From Conus ventricosus (Eukaryota; Mollusca; Gastropoda; Neogastropoda; Conidae): DNA of 64,000 nucleotides. Positions 21,772 to 31,154 of this stretch are shown one piece after another. The stretch covers positions 10,036,898 through 10,100,897 of the forward strand of contig CM031628.1 of the NCBI GenBank assembly GCA_018398815.1, written 5' to 3'. The notes under the pieces are model-generated. The model made no database searches. It was not told where the DNA came from and was given only the letters and a program-made list of their open reading frames with translations. A program made the position numbers and the translations under genes. Each line of letters opens with the position of its first letter. Position 1 is the first letter of the stretch.

Positions 21772-23280
21772 TTGGCTAAGTTGGAGCTGGAGGATCTGAT
21801 TCTCATCGAACAGCTTACCAACACTGTGTCCCCAGAGTTGAGGATCCGTATAGGCGAGACAGCACCTCAGATTTCGCGGCTGCGATTCAAACCGCTGAGG
21901 TGTTTGCTGAGGCTCGTAGAGCTTATGGGCATCGCCCAGATACGGACAGGAAGACCCCCACAGGATTTGGTGGCAATAAGGCGCCGACAACCGCTAGCGA
22001 GGCGAACAAGGCAGCAGTTCATCAGGGCCTCAGCACCCCGCCTGTGTTTTCTTTGTGGTCGTCCTGGCCACATTAGGAAAGATTGTCCTAAAGCTGCCGG
22101 TAGTCATGGGGCTAGTCCTTTCCAGCATCCTCGCGCCTCGGCTAACGTGGGGTCCATCCAAGCTTCTGGTGGTACAGAGTGTCCAGTGTTTCTTTCTGTT
22201 GTTGGTTCATCCTTGGTCGACACCATCAGGGATTCGGGAGCATCAACACTCTTTGTGGATAAGGATTTAGTTTCCCCTAAGGCCCGGCGGGGCGCCAGTT
22301 ACGATGTGTGCGGGTTGGAGGCTGGTTTTACCTCCACCTGTCCTTCAGTACTCGTTTCTATCTCCACCCCCTACTTCTGTGGCGAAGTATGGGCCATCGC
22401 GGTGGAGCGACCTCTGTATTCCCTTATCGTAGGGAATACTATCACCTTCGCAGACGGACGCAGTCAGTCCGTGTCTACGGATCTGCCTGTACAGGCGTGT
22501 GTGGGAGTTACCACACGCTCCAAAGCGAAGAAGCAGGAACAGGAGTTGCGTCCCGTTCTTCAGCCGATCTCTGACGAGGTCCTTGCGAGTGCCGATCCTG
22601 CTTCCATTGTTCGTCTTCAGGCCAGGGACTCGGATGTCCAACGCCTACGACAACTGGTGGATCGTCCTGCTCAGTCTGCCCGACACGCCAAGGTGAGCTT
22701 TAAGCTCCACAAGGGGATCCTCTTTAGGGTTTTCACTCAGGCAGATCGTGTGGCCAAGCAGCTAGTCGTCCCCCAAAGCTTGAGAGAATCTGTTCTCCGG
22801 CAGGCCCATGATTCACCTATGGCAGGTCATATGGGCTCAAAACGGACTCTCGAGCGGGTGAGACAAGACTTCTTCTGGCCGGGGATGAATTCCCAGGTTA
22901 GGCAGTACTGCCGCAGTTGCGATGTCTGCCAACGGACAACGCCTAAGGGTCGCTTGAAGCGTGTTCCCCTAGGGTCAGTGCCACGGGTTGGGGAGCCATT
23001 CACCAAGGTTGGGGTCGACCTGGTGGGACCCATTAATCCACCATCCAATCGCGGTCACCGCTACATTTCGGTAGCGGTAGACTATGCGACTCGATGCCCA
23101 GAGGCTGCCCCGCTTAGGACTATCGATACCCCTACTATTGCTGAAGCTCTCCGGCAGATTTGGACGCGCACTGGCGTGCCCAGGAAGAAGCACAGCCGGA
23201 AGTTTGTACTGGAGAGCGATCATCATCCTCTCCAGTGCCTGGACCAGATCCGGCCAGTCAGTCGTCGACTCTTGGGTTAG
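21772..23280 (+). CDS. Gag-protease-integrase(start)-RNase H(end) open frame of element 2
   Basis: 502 codons without a stop. Order: end of capsid (IEQLTNTVSPELRIRIGE), a stretch of about 60 residues read out of frame between two compensating indels (about 21868 and 22015), zinc knuckle CFLCGRPGHIRKDC (22048-22089), protease motif IRDSGASTLFVDKDL (22226-22270), linker TTRSKAKKQEQE, integrase H2C2 (His near 22808 and 22826, CRSCDVC near 22912-22930), first core Asp in VGVDLVGP, then the joint and KFVLESDHHPLQ of RNase H. The first ATG is internal; translation in life would come from the gag start. Confidence 0.8.
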   Translation: MAKLELEDLILIEQLTNTVSPELRIRIGETAPQISRLRFKPLRCLLRLVELMGIAQIRTGRPPQDLVAIRRRQPLARRTRQQFIRASAPRLCFLCGRPGHIRKDCPKAAGSHGASPFQHPRASANVGSIQASGGTECPVFLSVVGSSLVDTIRDSGASTLFVDKDLVSPKARRGASYDVCGLEAGFTSTCPSVLVSISTPYFCGEVWAIAVERPLYSLIVGNTITFADGRSQSVSTDLPVQACVGVTTRSKAKKQEQELRPVLQPISDEVLASADPASIVRLQARDSDVQRLRQLVDRPAQSARHAKVSFKLHKGILFRVFTQADRVAKQLVVPQSLRESVLRQAHDSPMAGHMGSKRTLERVRQDFFWPGMNSQVRQYCRSCDVCQRTTPKGRLKRVPLGSVPRVGEPFTKVGVDLVGPINPPSNRGHRYISVAVDYATRCPEAAPLRTIDTPTIAEALRQIWTRTGVPRKKHSRKFVLESDHHPLQCLDQIRPVSRRLLG

Positions 23281-23361
23281 GCAGCGGAACTGCAGAGTCG
23301 TTTTCGCCATATCAAGGGTGCCAGCAATACGGATGCTGACTATCTCAGCCGAGCTCCGTAG
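23178..23361 (+). pseudogene. RNase H tail remnant (element 2)
   Basis: After TRTGVP of the integrase core the text switches within a few codons to KFVLESDHHPLQ, the RNase H motif normally about 900 residues later. The rest of RNase H runs past the stop at 23280 in other frames and ends near a DADYLSRAP-type phrase at 23332-23358. Matches element 1 at 13543-13735. Confidence 0.75.
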
Positions 23362-23716
23362 TCAGCACATTGGAAAATCAGTCAGAGGGACACTTCCCCT
23401 CAACCAGGGTCATATCCCCTTTTGGTCTCTGTATTAGGTGTAGTAACAGTTTTCACTTCAGTGATGTTAACGGTAGTGAATCATCAATGGTTCGGATTGT
23501 TACTTTCATTGTTCGAAAGTTTGCCTAGTGGTTTGATAAATGTAGTATATGTATTTCTCGGTGTGATTCTATCGTGGAATGTTTGTACTGGATTCATCGT
23601 ACTCTGTCGATCACAGAGAGTTGGGTTTTCGGTCCCATTGTTGTGAATTTGCACATGCGTCAAGGTTCAAAGGAGCACTGTATCTCAGAGAAACAGATGC
23701 TTTTAGAAGGGGGGTT

Positions 23717-25144
23717 TGTCACGAGTTTGTCACGAGGCCTGCGACGTTTGACCCAACTGGGGTGGCGGAATTATTCATTTGTTTATTATCGTTGTTGTTG
23801 TCACGTGTCCGTCCCTAGTGTGGCTTGTGGTGTGGTTGCACCTTTGGTGTAGTTCAGCTCACGTTCGGTTTGCTCTCTCTCTCTCTCTCTCTCTCTCTCT
23901 AATTCCACTGCCCGTGCTATTCATCCTGCAGGTTCACGGGTGGCTGGTACCTTTCTCTCGAACTTGCTGTCTGTCGGCCTCTCGCCTGTCTTTTTACCTG
24001 TCGCACGTGCTTCATTTCTTTTAGTTTGAAGTATGCTCACTCTGTGACGTAGCGTGGCATGTTGGCCGCCATCGCTGAGGGAGGTTAGCTCTTGACTCGA
24101 GCGGAAGATGTCTCTGGGAGCGCCTGCTCCGGTCTTGGTTCTTCACCATATCGTCGAAGGTACAGTCGGTATCTTCAATTCCTACAGTCGGCCTGTAGGA
24201 GAGGGACATCACTTCTTCTTTTTCCGCATCTGTGCCTCTGTCCTCTCGACTGGACAGAGGGCAGGGAGAGTCGTTTGACCCGCCTCTTCGGGGTCACCCA
24301 CGGGGAGCTGTGCCCTTCCTTCCTTCCTTCCTTCCTTCCTTCCTTCCTTCCTTCTTTCCCTTTCTTCTCTCCTCCCAGCTACCTTTCCCCCCCCCCCGGG
24401 GGCTTCACCCGGAGCCTGGACTGGTTGGTGCCACGCGCTGGTTGGGGTCATGCTCTGGCTGGGGCCACGCTCTGGTCGGGACCGCGGACTGGTTGGTGCC
24501 ACGCGTTGGTTGGGGCCACGCTCTGGTTGGTACCGCGCGCTGGTTGGGATCACGCACTGGTCGGGACCACGTTCTGGTAGAAAGGCCCGTGGTTTTGACT
24601 GGCCGGCCCTGATCCCCGTCCAGGACCTCCAGTAACAACGCCACGTTTCCCCCCCCCCCCCCCCCAGGACGCGCTCTTCACTGTCTGCTTGTGCGTGTCA
24701 AGGGTGTCGGCCTTGAACGACTCTTTTCAAGAACCGACCCGGTTTTGGAGCACCTAGTGCGACAGGGTGCTCCCAGTAGACTTTGGAGAGGCAGGGGTGT
24801 GGAGGCACTCCATGGTGTGGGAAGGGATGGATGCTGGAAATGTTTATTTATAATTGTGTATATGTCACATGTGTTGAAATGCTGTGATTGTGATTGTGTA
24901 CGTCGTATGGTGAAATGTTTATTTATAATTGTGCATGTTGTGTGTGTTGGAATGCTTGATTGTGATTGTGCATGTTGTGTGTGTTGGAATGCTTATTTAT
25001 GACTGTATGTTGGTGTGAATAAATGGGGTGTTGTATCGTAATCTTATTGTGTGGTCTCTTGCGGGGCGTGTGAGATCAGTCACTCCCTTCACTCCCACCT
25101 AGACCGATCCTGTCAGGGCAGACCTCCAGGGGTCGGTCGTGACA
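23717..25144 (+). repeat. 3' LTR of element 2
   Basis: 1428 bp, TGTCACGAG to GTCGTGACA, preceded by polypurine tract AGAAGGGGGGTT. Here the VNTR is cleaner: about nine 17-bp units of the type CTGGTTGGTGCCACGCG from 24420 to 24575. AATAAA at 25018-25023 precedes the R/U5 end. Confidence 0.92.
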
Positions 25145-26163
25145 ATCTCGCTAACACTATAGTAAATGCTAATCTAACGATGCTGAATGACGGGTCTATC
25201 ACCAGAATTGCTGATCAGAAAAATTCATCAATTGATTTGTCCTTAGTAGCTCCGGGTGTTTTTCCACTTTGTACGTGGAATGTCATTCAGTCACCACTGG
25301 GTAGTGACCATCTTCCTGTTGAAGTTCAGATCTTGGTGACTCCAGAGAGAACTGAACATACCCCGGACATGCAAAATACAACAAAGATAAAGCTAACTGG
25401 GACCTTTTTGCCCAAACTCTAATTACTGGTTCTCTTAAGCTCAATTTTAATCATAACATAGAATCAATAGAAGATCTTGAAACAATTATGTAGAATTACA
25501 AAATCTCATACTGAGAGCAGCAGATTGCGCCATTCCAAAGATTAAGTTTAAAGACCATCCAAAGAGAGCCTCGAACCCTTGGTGGAACTCATCATGTGAG
25601 TTAGCCGTAAAAAATGAAAACAGAGTCATTTCAAAACTGGATGAATAGTCGTCATTCACAGCCACCCCAAGTAATAAACGAACTCCACAGTAAATTCAAA
25701 ATTGCTAATAACTACAGTAACAGAGCAGTAGCTCTTGCCAAAAAACAGTATTATGGAAATTTGATCATGACTTGTTCTAAACATCCACATGAGGTTTCTA
25801 AATTATGGAAGGAAATTTAAAAAATCAAGGGTACATTCCATCTCCTCAGCCTGCTCTGCATGTTAATGATAAAATTTATAGAACTAACAAGGAAAAAGCT
25901 GAATTATTAGCAGAAACTTTGCTTCAATGAGTCAGACTAAGTGTTTATCTCAGTCTAAACAAATTCGTAGAAAGGAGTTTGAGGATAAATTCCAAAACAC
26001 TGAGCAGCTTAACATGGAACACTTTACATATAAACACAAATTTAACAATGCATGAACTCTGTTTCGCATTTAAAACGTATAAAGCCAGGTACGATGTCCA
26101 CTGGTTCAGAGCCTACTTCCTATAACATGATTAAGCATTTTCCTGAGAGTTTGTTTATCAAAG

Positions 26164-27067
26164 TTGTTGGAGTTCTTTCAGATTTGTTGGAATGCTGGAA
26201 TGCTCCCTACAGATTGGAAAAAAGCTACTGTTATCCCAATCCTTAAACAAGGAAAATCTAAAACTCTTCCCTCTAGTTTCCGACCTATTTCTTTAACACC
26301 TCATATTGGAAAACTTTTTGAAAGAATCATGAAGAACAGAATAGAACATTTCCTTGAAAAAAATGGAGTCTTGCCTTTATTCCAGGCTGGTTTTAGGAAA
26401 GGTAGAGGAGTCACAGACCACATTGTCCACTTATCCTCAAATGTGAAAAAAGCTCTTGCCAAGCGTCATTCGACCCTTGCAACGTTCTTTGATGTTCATA
26501 GAGCCTACGATTCAGTATGGCGTTCTACATTGTTGTACAAAGAGCATGAAGTGGGAATACGAGGTCGTTTTTTCCAATTTCTGAAAGCTTTCTTATCGGA
26601 CAGAACTATCCAAGTCAATGTACATGGAGCTTTATCAGCTTCTAAGACTATTAACATGGGTGTTCCCCAAGGAAGTGTAATCGCTCCAACACTTTTTCTC
26701 GCTAATGCTTTATGATATTAAACAGGTTAATACAAAAGATGCCACATTAGCTCTGTATGCAGATGATATTGCTCTGTGGAGAAATGTAAACTGCAATTTT
26801 TCCAAACAACAAACCACAAGAAAGAAAATCATTGAACAGTATCACAATATTTTTCATTACATGAAATCAAATGGGTCCGGTTTATCTGCTCACAAAACGG
26901 TTTTTTTTTTTTTTGTCTTTACAAAGAAAACAATTGCGTTTGAAGGCAGAGAAGCTGTCTCTATAAGGGTTGATAACAATTTAATATACCCAAGCAAACA
27001 ATTTAAGTTTTTCAGTGTAATCTTCAATTATAAACTTTTTGGAGTAAACATATCAATTACCTTGTAG
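26164..27067 (+). pseudogene. LINE reverse transcriptase domain
   Basis: Two overlapping frames. The first, to 26715, has the fingers and palm motifs FRPISLTPHIGKLFERI, FQAGFRKGRGVTDHI, FFDVHRAYDSVW and MGVPQGSVIAP. The second starts in frame near 26705 and carries ALYADDIALW (26751-26780), the YADD catalytic centre. A single-base shift near 26712 separates them. The normal FDV-AYD and YADD acidic residues are present, so the domain was functional until the frameshift. Confidence 0.85.
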
Positions 27068-27659
27068 AAAAGGCTAGGGAAAAAATTGGTTTATTACGTG
27101 TTCTTTCTGCTATACCTCTGATTAACTGGGGATCTAATTTCGTCTATGTCGCCTCAGGGCTAGTTCGTTCAATTCTGTCGTATGGCCAAGAAGTTATTTG
27201 TTGTTTTTTTTTACAGCTGGAAAGACAGATTTACACAAGCTAACCAGTATTGACTCGTTCGCCTTTAAAATTGCATTAGGACTTCCCGATGGGCGTCAAT
27301 TGATTTGACGTACAAGGAGGCTGGTGTGTTACCTTAAATGAACACAGGCTAAGTTGCGCCTGTAATTTTACAGTGAGTGCTAGAACCATCCCAAATTCAG
27401 TAATGACTGAACTGGATGGAAGTACGTTATATTTCAAGAGAGATCCGTAACAAATCGGTGTACATGTCCCTAGGTGATTATGTTTTCCCCATTGTTTCAG
27501 AATTGTAACCTGTCTCTTGATGGTATTGCTTAGGTTCCATGTTGTTCATACTCTTCGTGGTTGTCAGAGCAGGCTGAAATCATCTACACTTACAGAGATC
27601 TTAATAATAAAAAAGATAACCCTCTGTTACTATCATCCTATGCCAAACACTTGATAGAT

Positions 27660-28080
27660 AGGAAATACGATTCCTATCTACACATTTTCACGGATGGTTC
27701 TGTTTTGGATTCTTTGGATGTTGGGGCTTCCTTTGTAATACCAGCGCTTAGTATTAGAAATAATTCCATATTACGAAAGGATGTTCTATATTTACAGCAG
27801 AGTTATTTGCCATTTTAAAACCACTAGATTTTATACTCGACATGCTTGTTATACATAGACAAATACTTACACTATCGGACTCAAAATCAGCGCTTACGGC
27901 TCTACATTGTCAATCAAAATCTAGTCGTTCAGACTTGGTGTGTGAGATCGTATTTCTCATTCATAAGCTAATAACCCGGGATATTGATGTAACTTTGTTA
28001 TGGGTTCCAGGGCATTCCAGTTTACGTGGCAATGACATAGCTGACTTTTATGTAAAGGAAGCTGCAAGAAATAAAATCTG
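27660..28080 (+). pseudogene. LINE RNase H domain
   Basis: FTDGSVLDSLDVGASFVIP (27684-27743) holds the first catalytic Asp; LSDSKSALTAL (27874-27906) holds the next Asp; WVPGHSSLRGNDIAD (28002-28046) holds the His-Asn-Asp end. The middle piece with the catalytic Glu (FTAELFAIL-like, near 27788-27815) is out of frame by one base. This enzyme degrades the RNA strand of the cDNA hybrid. Confidence 0.85.
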
Positions 28081-28085
28081 ATGTT

Positions 28086-28529
28086 TTGAATTGTGATATC
28101 CTTTCTTCATCTGAAGCTATCCACATTCTGACAAGTTCAATCTGGAACATAAGACAGAATCAGTACCTTGAAGATTCAGCTCGGAAGCACAGATGGGATA
28201 TGACTAAACCAACAAGCAAATGTTGTAATCCTCCAGGGCCAATCCCAAATCGTAACCTTGTACATAGGCTGCGGGTTAATGGTTGGTTAGGTAGGTATTT
28301 AAAACCGGCACCCGCTTGTGCATGTGGTCAGACTCTCGATATCCCTCATTTTTTATTTGACTGTACTAGTACAACAAATCACTTTCAGCCTCTTCATGAT
28401 GAGATGAAGTCCTTCAAGTTTCCGCTGACTATGTCTGGTGTTTTCAATCCCAGTTATGAGAACGGTTGGAGTCTGACAATGTTGGCTGTTTATCTTATTG
28501 AATCTCATCCACATGGAAGATATTTTTAA
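28086..28529 (+). pseudogene. LINE C-terminal region with Cys/His finger
   Basis: 147 codons ending at a stop at 28529. PNRNLVHRLRVNGWLGRYL precedes CACGQTLDIPHFLFDC, a C-x-C-x8-H-x4-C finger common at the end of RNase-H-bearing LINEs. The one-base gap from the RNase H frame at 28081 is a frameshift, not a new gene; the ATG is internal. The 3' UTR runs to about 28870. Confidence 0.75.
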
Positions 28530-28871
28530 CTCTTCCACCGCCCCACCCCCTCCTCACTGCCTCCCTTCCCCTAACAGTTTTTTTTTCCAATTTGCGAATT
28601 TTTGAAATGTTAAAATCTTATTCTAGGCATATACCATATCAGTATGGTTCGGCGTCTAATTTGCACGTAGAGCAAGGCTTTTTCATTCCCCCCCACCCAC
28701 TCTCTTCCTCCCTCTTCTCCCCTTCCCAATCCATGCACACCCATAAGCTGTTCGACTTTACGAGTAATATGTCAGCCAGTTCCATACTTTAATGATCCTT
28801 GACTACCATGTATTGGATATACATGTGGTCACACAGAATTGGTGTTTTTGAATACCGGTATATATGGGCTC

Positions 28872-28876
<5 letters not shown>

Positions 28877-28940
<64 letters not shown>
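28877..28940. repeat. (GT)n microsatellite
   Basis: About 32 GT units at or just after the LINE 3' end. A short GAAC/CGAA tetranucleotide run lies at 29004-29022. Confidence 0.9.
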
Positions 28941-28941
<1 letters not shown>

Positions 28942-29171
28942 TATGTTTGTGTATGTAGAATTATTTCGTCTATAGGCTTATTGCTTTGATGTTTGGACGG
29001 CCGAACGAACGAACGAACGAAGTTTAATGATGTTAGGCTGTAAAGCCCAGTAAGCAAATCGACGCGATGTACAACAACAAAACGCGACTCAATTTCGATT
29101 TCATTAACATGGAAACCACAGCAATCTCCTTTTCTTTCACTTTACATGACGAAATCGAGAACGAGAAAATG

Positions 29172-29922
29172 TCACTGGTATTCACTGTCAGTTCTGTAGA
29201 CGACGGTCGTTGCCGATGCGTCTTCCTTTCCCAAGGCAGGCCAATTAACACATTCCTCGATGACATGTGTCTTTTTTTCCTGCTTGTCAAACCAGAATAA
29301 GCAATCGTCTTCCGAACACGGATCGCAAGAATATTTTAGAACGACGTCGTCTGATTCACACAGCAGCACACCCACATCATCCGTTTGATGGAACACGACC
29401 TTCCGAAATGCTTGATTTCTGTGCGGATCTCGGAATCGTCTCTGCACCTGTCGCTCTGTCAGAGTAACGACATAACCCTTAACCATTCCCGTGTCAAAAA
29501 CCAGCGACAATTTTGTCTATAGCTTGCTACAGATTTGTGTCAATGTCCGACGGGTGGATTTCTAGGCCCCTGCTGTTACACTCCGACAGATCAGAATGCA
29601 AACACCGAAGGTATCCTGAATATGTGACGTGTCATCATCATCTTGAATCGGCTTGATGTGTTCCTCCTGTGCTGTGTACTGTGTTCATCCAATTCGATGT
29701 TAGGTACGGCCAGTTCATTCGCGACACGAGACCAGCACCAACCTGTTCATGTCGTCTCTTCTGCTGCTTCGATCTCTCTTGATGCTGTCGCACCTGGCTG
29801 TAGTAATGAACTTGAGAGAACAGATAAATGTCTGTTCTACCCCACTTGCTCCTCCACCAAGTTTTTGGGCGAAAGTGACCTAGAAGCGGCATATTACAGT
29901 TCTCTGACAAGTAAGACTTCAA
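29172..29922 (-). pseudogene. Two open frames of unknown function (minus strand)
   Basis: Frames 29638-29922 (94 codons) and 29172-29510 (112 codons) lie downstream of, and on the same strand as, the packaging ATPase. The second has an acidic, Cys-containing centre (SCDPCSEDDCLFWF). Neither matches a family I recognise. They could be terminal genes of the Maverick-like element (its protease would be expected near the ATPase) or chance frames; no protease active-site pattern could be seen. Confidence 0.3.
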
Positions 29923-29943
29923 TAACCAAAAAATAACGATTAT

Positions 29944-30554
29944 CTACAAACAAACATACTGTGCAGGGTTATCCGTTTTCAATACTAATTTACTAAACTT
30001 TTCAGATTTTAATTTTTGCTTAATCCTATGTTTTTCCTGATCATTTTCAATAACATCATTTTCGCGCAAACATTCTTCAAATGAGTCTCTGTCTTTCATG
30101 TGAAATAACACTACAGTCTTTAACTGTTCTCTAAAGTCTTTTAAAACCGAGTTATATTTTTGGCATAAAATCCACACACTTATCCGAGCATGTCTTCCGC
30201 TGAAAGCTAGTTTTGACAAAGTGTTTCTCTTTTAACTATGTCTCTTTCTGCCGAACAGTCATCTATAATAAATAGTGTCTGCGTTCCTTCAAACAGTCTA
30301 TAAAACTGTTCTAAACACTCACTCAGTTTATTGCTGGGATCAACTAAATATATGTCATCATCTGTCCATATAAACCTTCTATCATGATATGCTTTGTTCC
30401 ATTTAAGTGTTGGACAGAAAACCACAATATGATTAAAATTATAACGATAAACTGTTTGTAACAGGTCGAGGATAAATATTGTTTTTCCACAACCAGTCTG
30501 CCCACAAATCAATGAGCAATGAGGAGTTTTTGTCATAAAGTTTAACTGCTCCAT
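29944..30554 (-). pseudogene. FtsK/HerA-type genome packaging ATPase (frameshifted)
   Basis: Two frames, 30207-30554 (N-terminal) and 29944-30219 (C-terminal), overlap by a few bases at a one-base shift near 30225. The first has Walker A GQTGCGKT (about 30481-30503) and a Walker B TLFIIDDC (about 30252-30275); the second continues with the arginine-bearing SGRHARISVWILCQKY, the usual sensor/arginine region. In Mavericks and adintoviruses this enzyme pumps DNA into the capsid. Total length of about 200 codons is near the family norm, so only the shift disables it. Confidence 0.8.
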
Positions 30555-30608
30555 AGTTTTATAGCAGAATTTAATCTAATCCAGTTATTATTTTTATCAT
30601 ACTCTCTG

Positions 30609-31154
30609 TCAAAACTTGTTCAGTATAATAAAACCTACGAGGCCTAAATGTGTAAGATTAATCCAATTCAGTTCTGTAAGATTGTTTCTATTTAAGTCAA
30701 CATTGATTTTGTTACTTGTTATGATCTTAATATCCTCGCCATTGTGAAGAACGACGACAACAACGTTAAGGCGTTTAACGTCTAAGTTTTGCCAGCTAAT
30801 ATTAATTCCTTTTATAAGGTCATCACTAACGCCCACAACCCCATCCCTCTCCACATCTTTAAAGACAGAAATTTCAAATATCATTGTGAACGTGTCTCCT
30901 AATTTTCTGCTTGGAAAGAACTGTAATTTTGTAGAAGCTTTTTTTACAACTGTTTCTTTTCTGTGGAGGATGTACTGCTTTTTCCCATACGGCGTTATTT
31001 CAATTTCTTTCCGACTATTGTCGTCCGGCATAAGACTTACATGTAAAGGGCCAGAGTTGAATGCTTTTCTGAAACTTTTTTGACGGCTAAAATATGTAAA
31101 TGGGCTTATGAATTCAAATTTTATGTCCCATTCTAAATATGGTTTAAGTGCCAT
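30609..31154 (-). CDS. Hypothetical protein upstream of the packaging ATPase, possible minor capsid
   Basis: An intact 181-codon frame, ATG at 31154, stop at 30609, 55 bases before the ATPase start on the same strand. Predicted mostly beta: alternating hydrophobic residues (YILHRKETVVKK, FTMIFEISVF, LNVVVVVLHNGEDIKI). A short hydrophobic C-terminus (GLVGFIILNKF). No signal peptide. Its position next to the ATPase fits a small capsid or penton-type protein, but I do not recognise the sequence and the role is inference from context. Confidence 0.5.
   Translation of the reverse strand: MALKPYLEWDIKFEFISPFTYFSRQKSFRKAFNSGPLHVSLMPDDNSRKEIEITPYGKKQYILHRKETVVKKASTKLQFFPSRKLGDTFTMIFEISVFKDVERDGVVGVSDDLIKGINISWQNLDVKRLNVVVVVLHNGEDIKIITSNKINVDLNRNNLTELNWINLTHLGLVGFIILNKF

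Larger units (their letters stand above)
18417..25144 (+). mobile_element. Gmr1-like Ty3 LTR retrotransposon, copy 2 (internally deleted)
   Basis: 6.7 kb with LTRs of 1421 and 1428 bp, perfect 5-bp target duplication ATCTC, tRNA-Pro-type primer site, leader, gag, protease, integrase start, RNase H remnant and polypurine tract. The LTRs differ mainly by single-base indels, so the insertion is recent. As in copy 1 there is no reverse transcriptase, and the deletion joint is the same. Protease-before-integrase order points to Gmr1-like elements, first described from deuterostomes. It sits inside a LINE whose other copy shows the empty site. Confidence 0.9.
25145..28530 (+). mobile_element. LINE copy 2, main part (endonuclease end, RT, RNase H, C-terminal finger)
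   Basis: I-group-like non-LTR element, because RNase H follows reverse transcriptase in one pol. In order: endonuclease end with SPLGSDHLPVEV (25295-25328), spacer with stops, reverse transcriptase (26164-27067), connecting part, RNase H (27660-28080), and a Cys/His finger (28318-28365). At least six frame breaks; the poly-T run at 26900-26914 is one. Pairs with copy 1 at high identity. It supplied the landing site for LTR element 2 but carries no insertion near 27292, where copy 1 carries LTR element 1. Confidence 0.85.

Noticed and set aside
29172..29922. Calling the maturation protease of the Maverick-like element here
   Set aside because: Position fits, but no His-Asp/Glu-Gln-Cys active-site pattern could be recognised in any frame.
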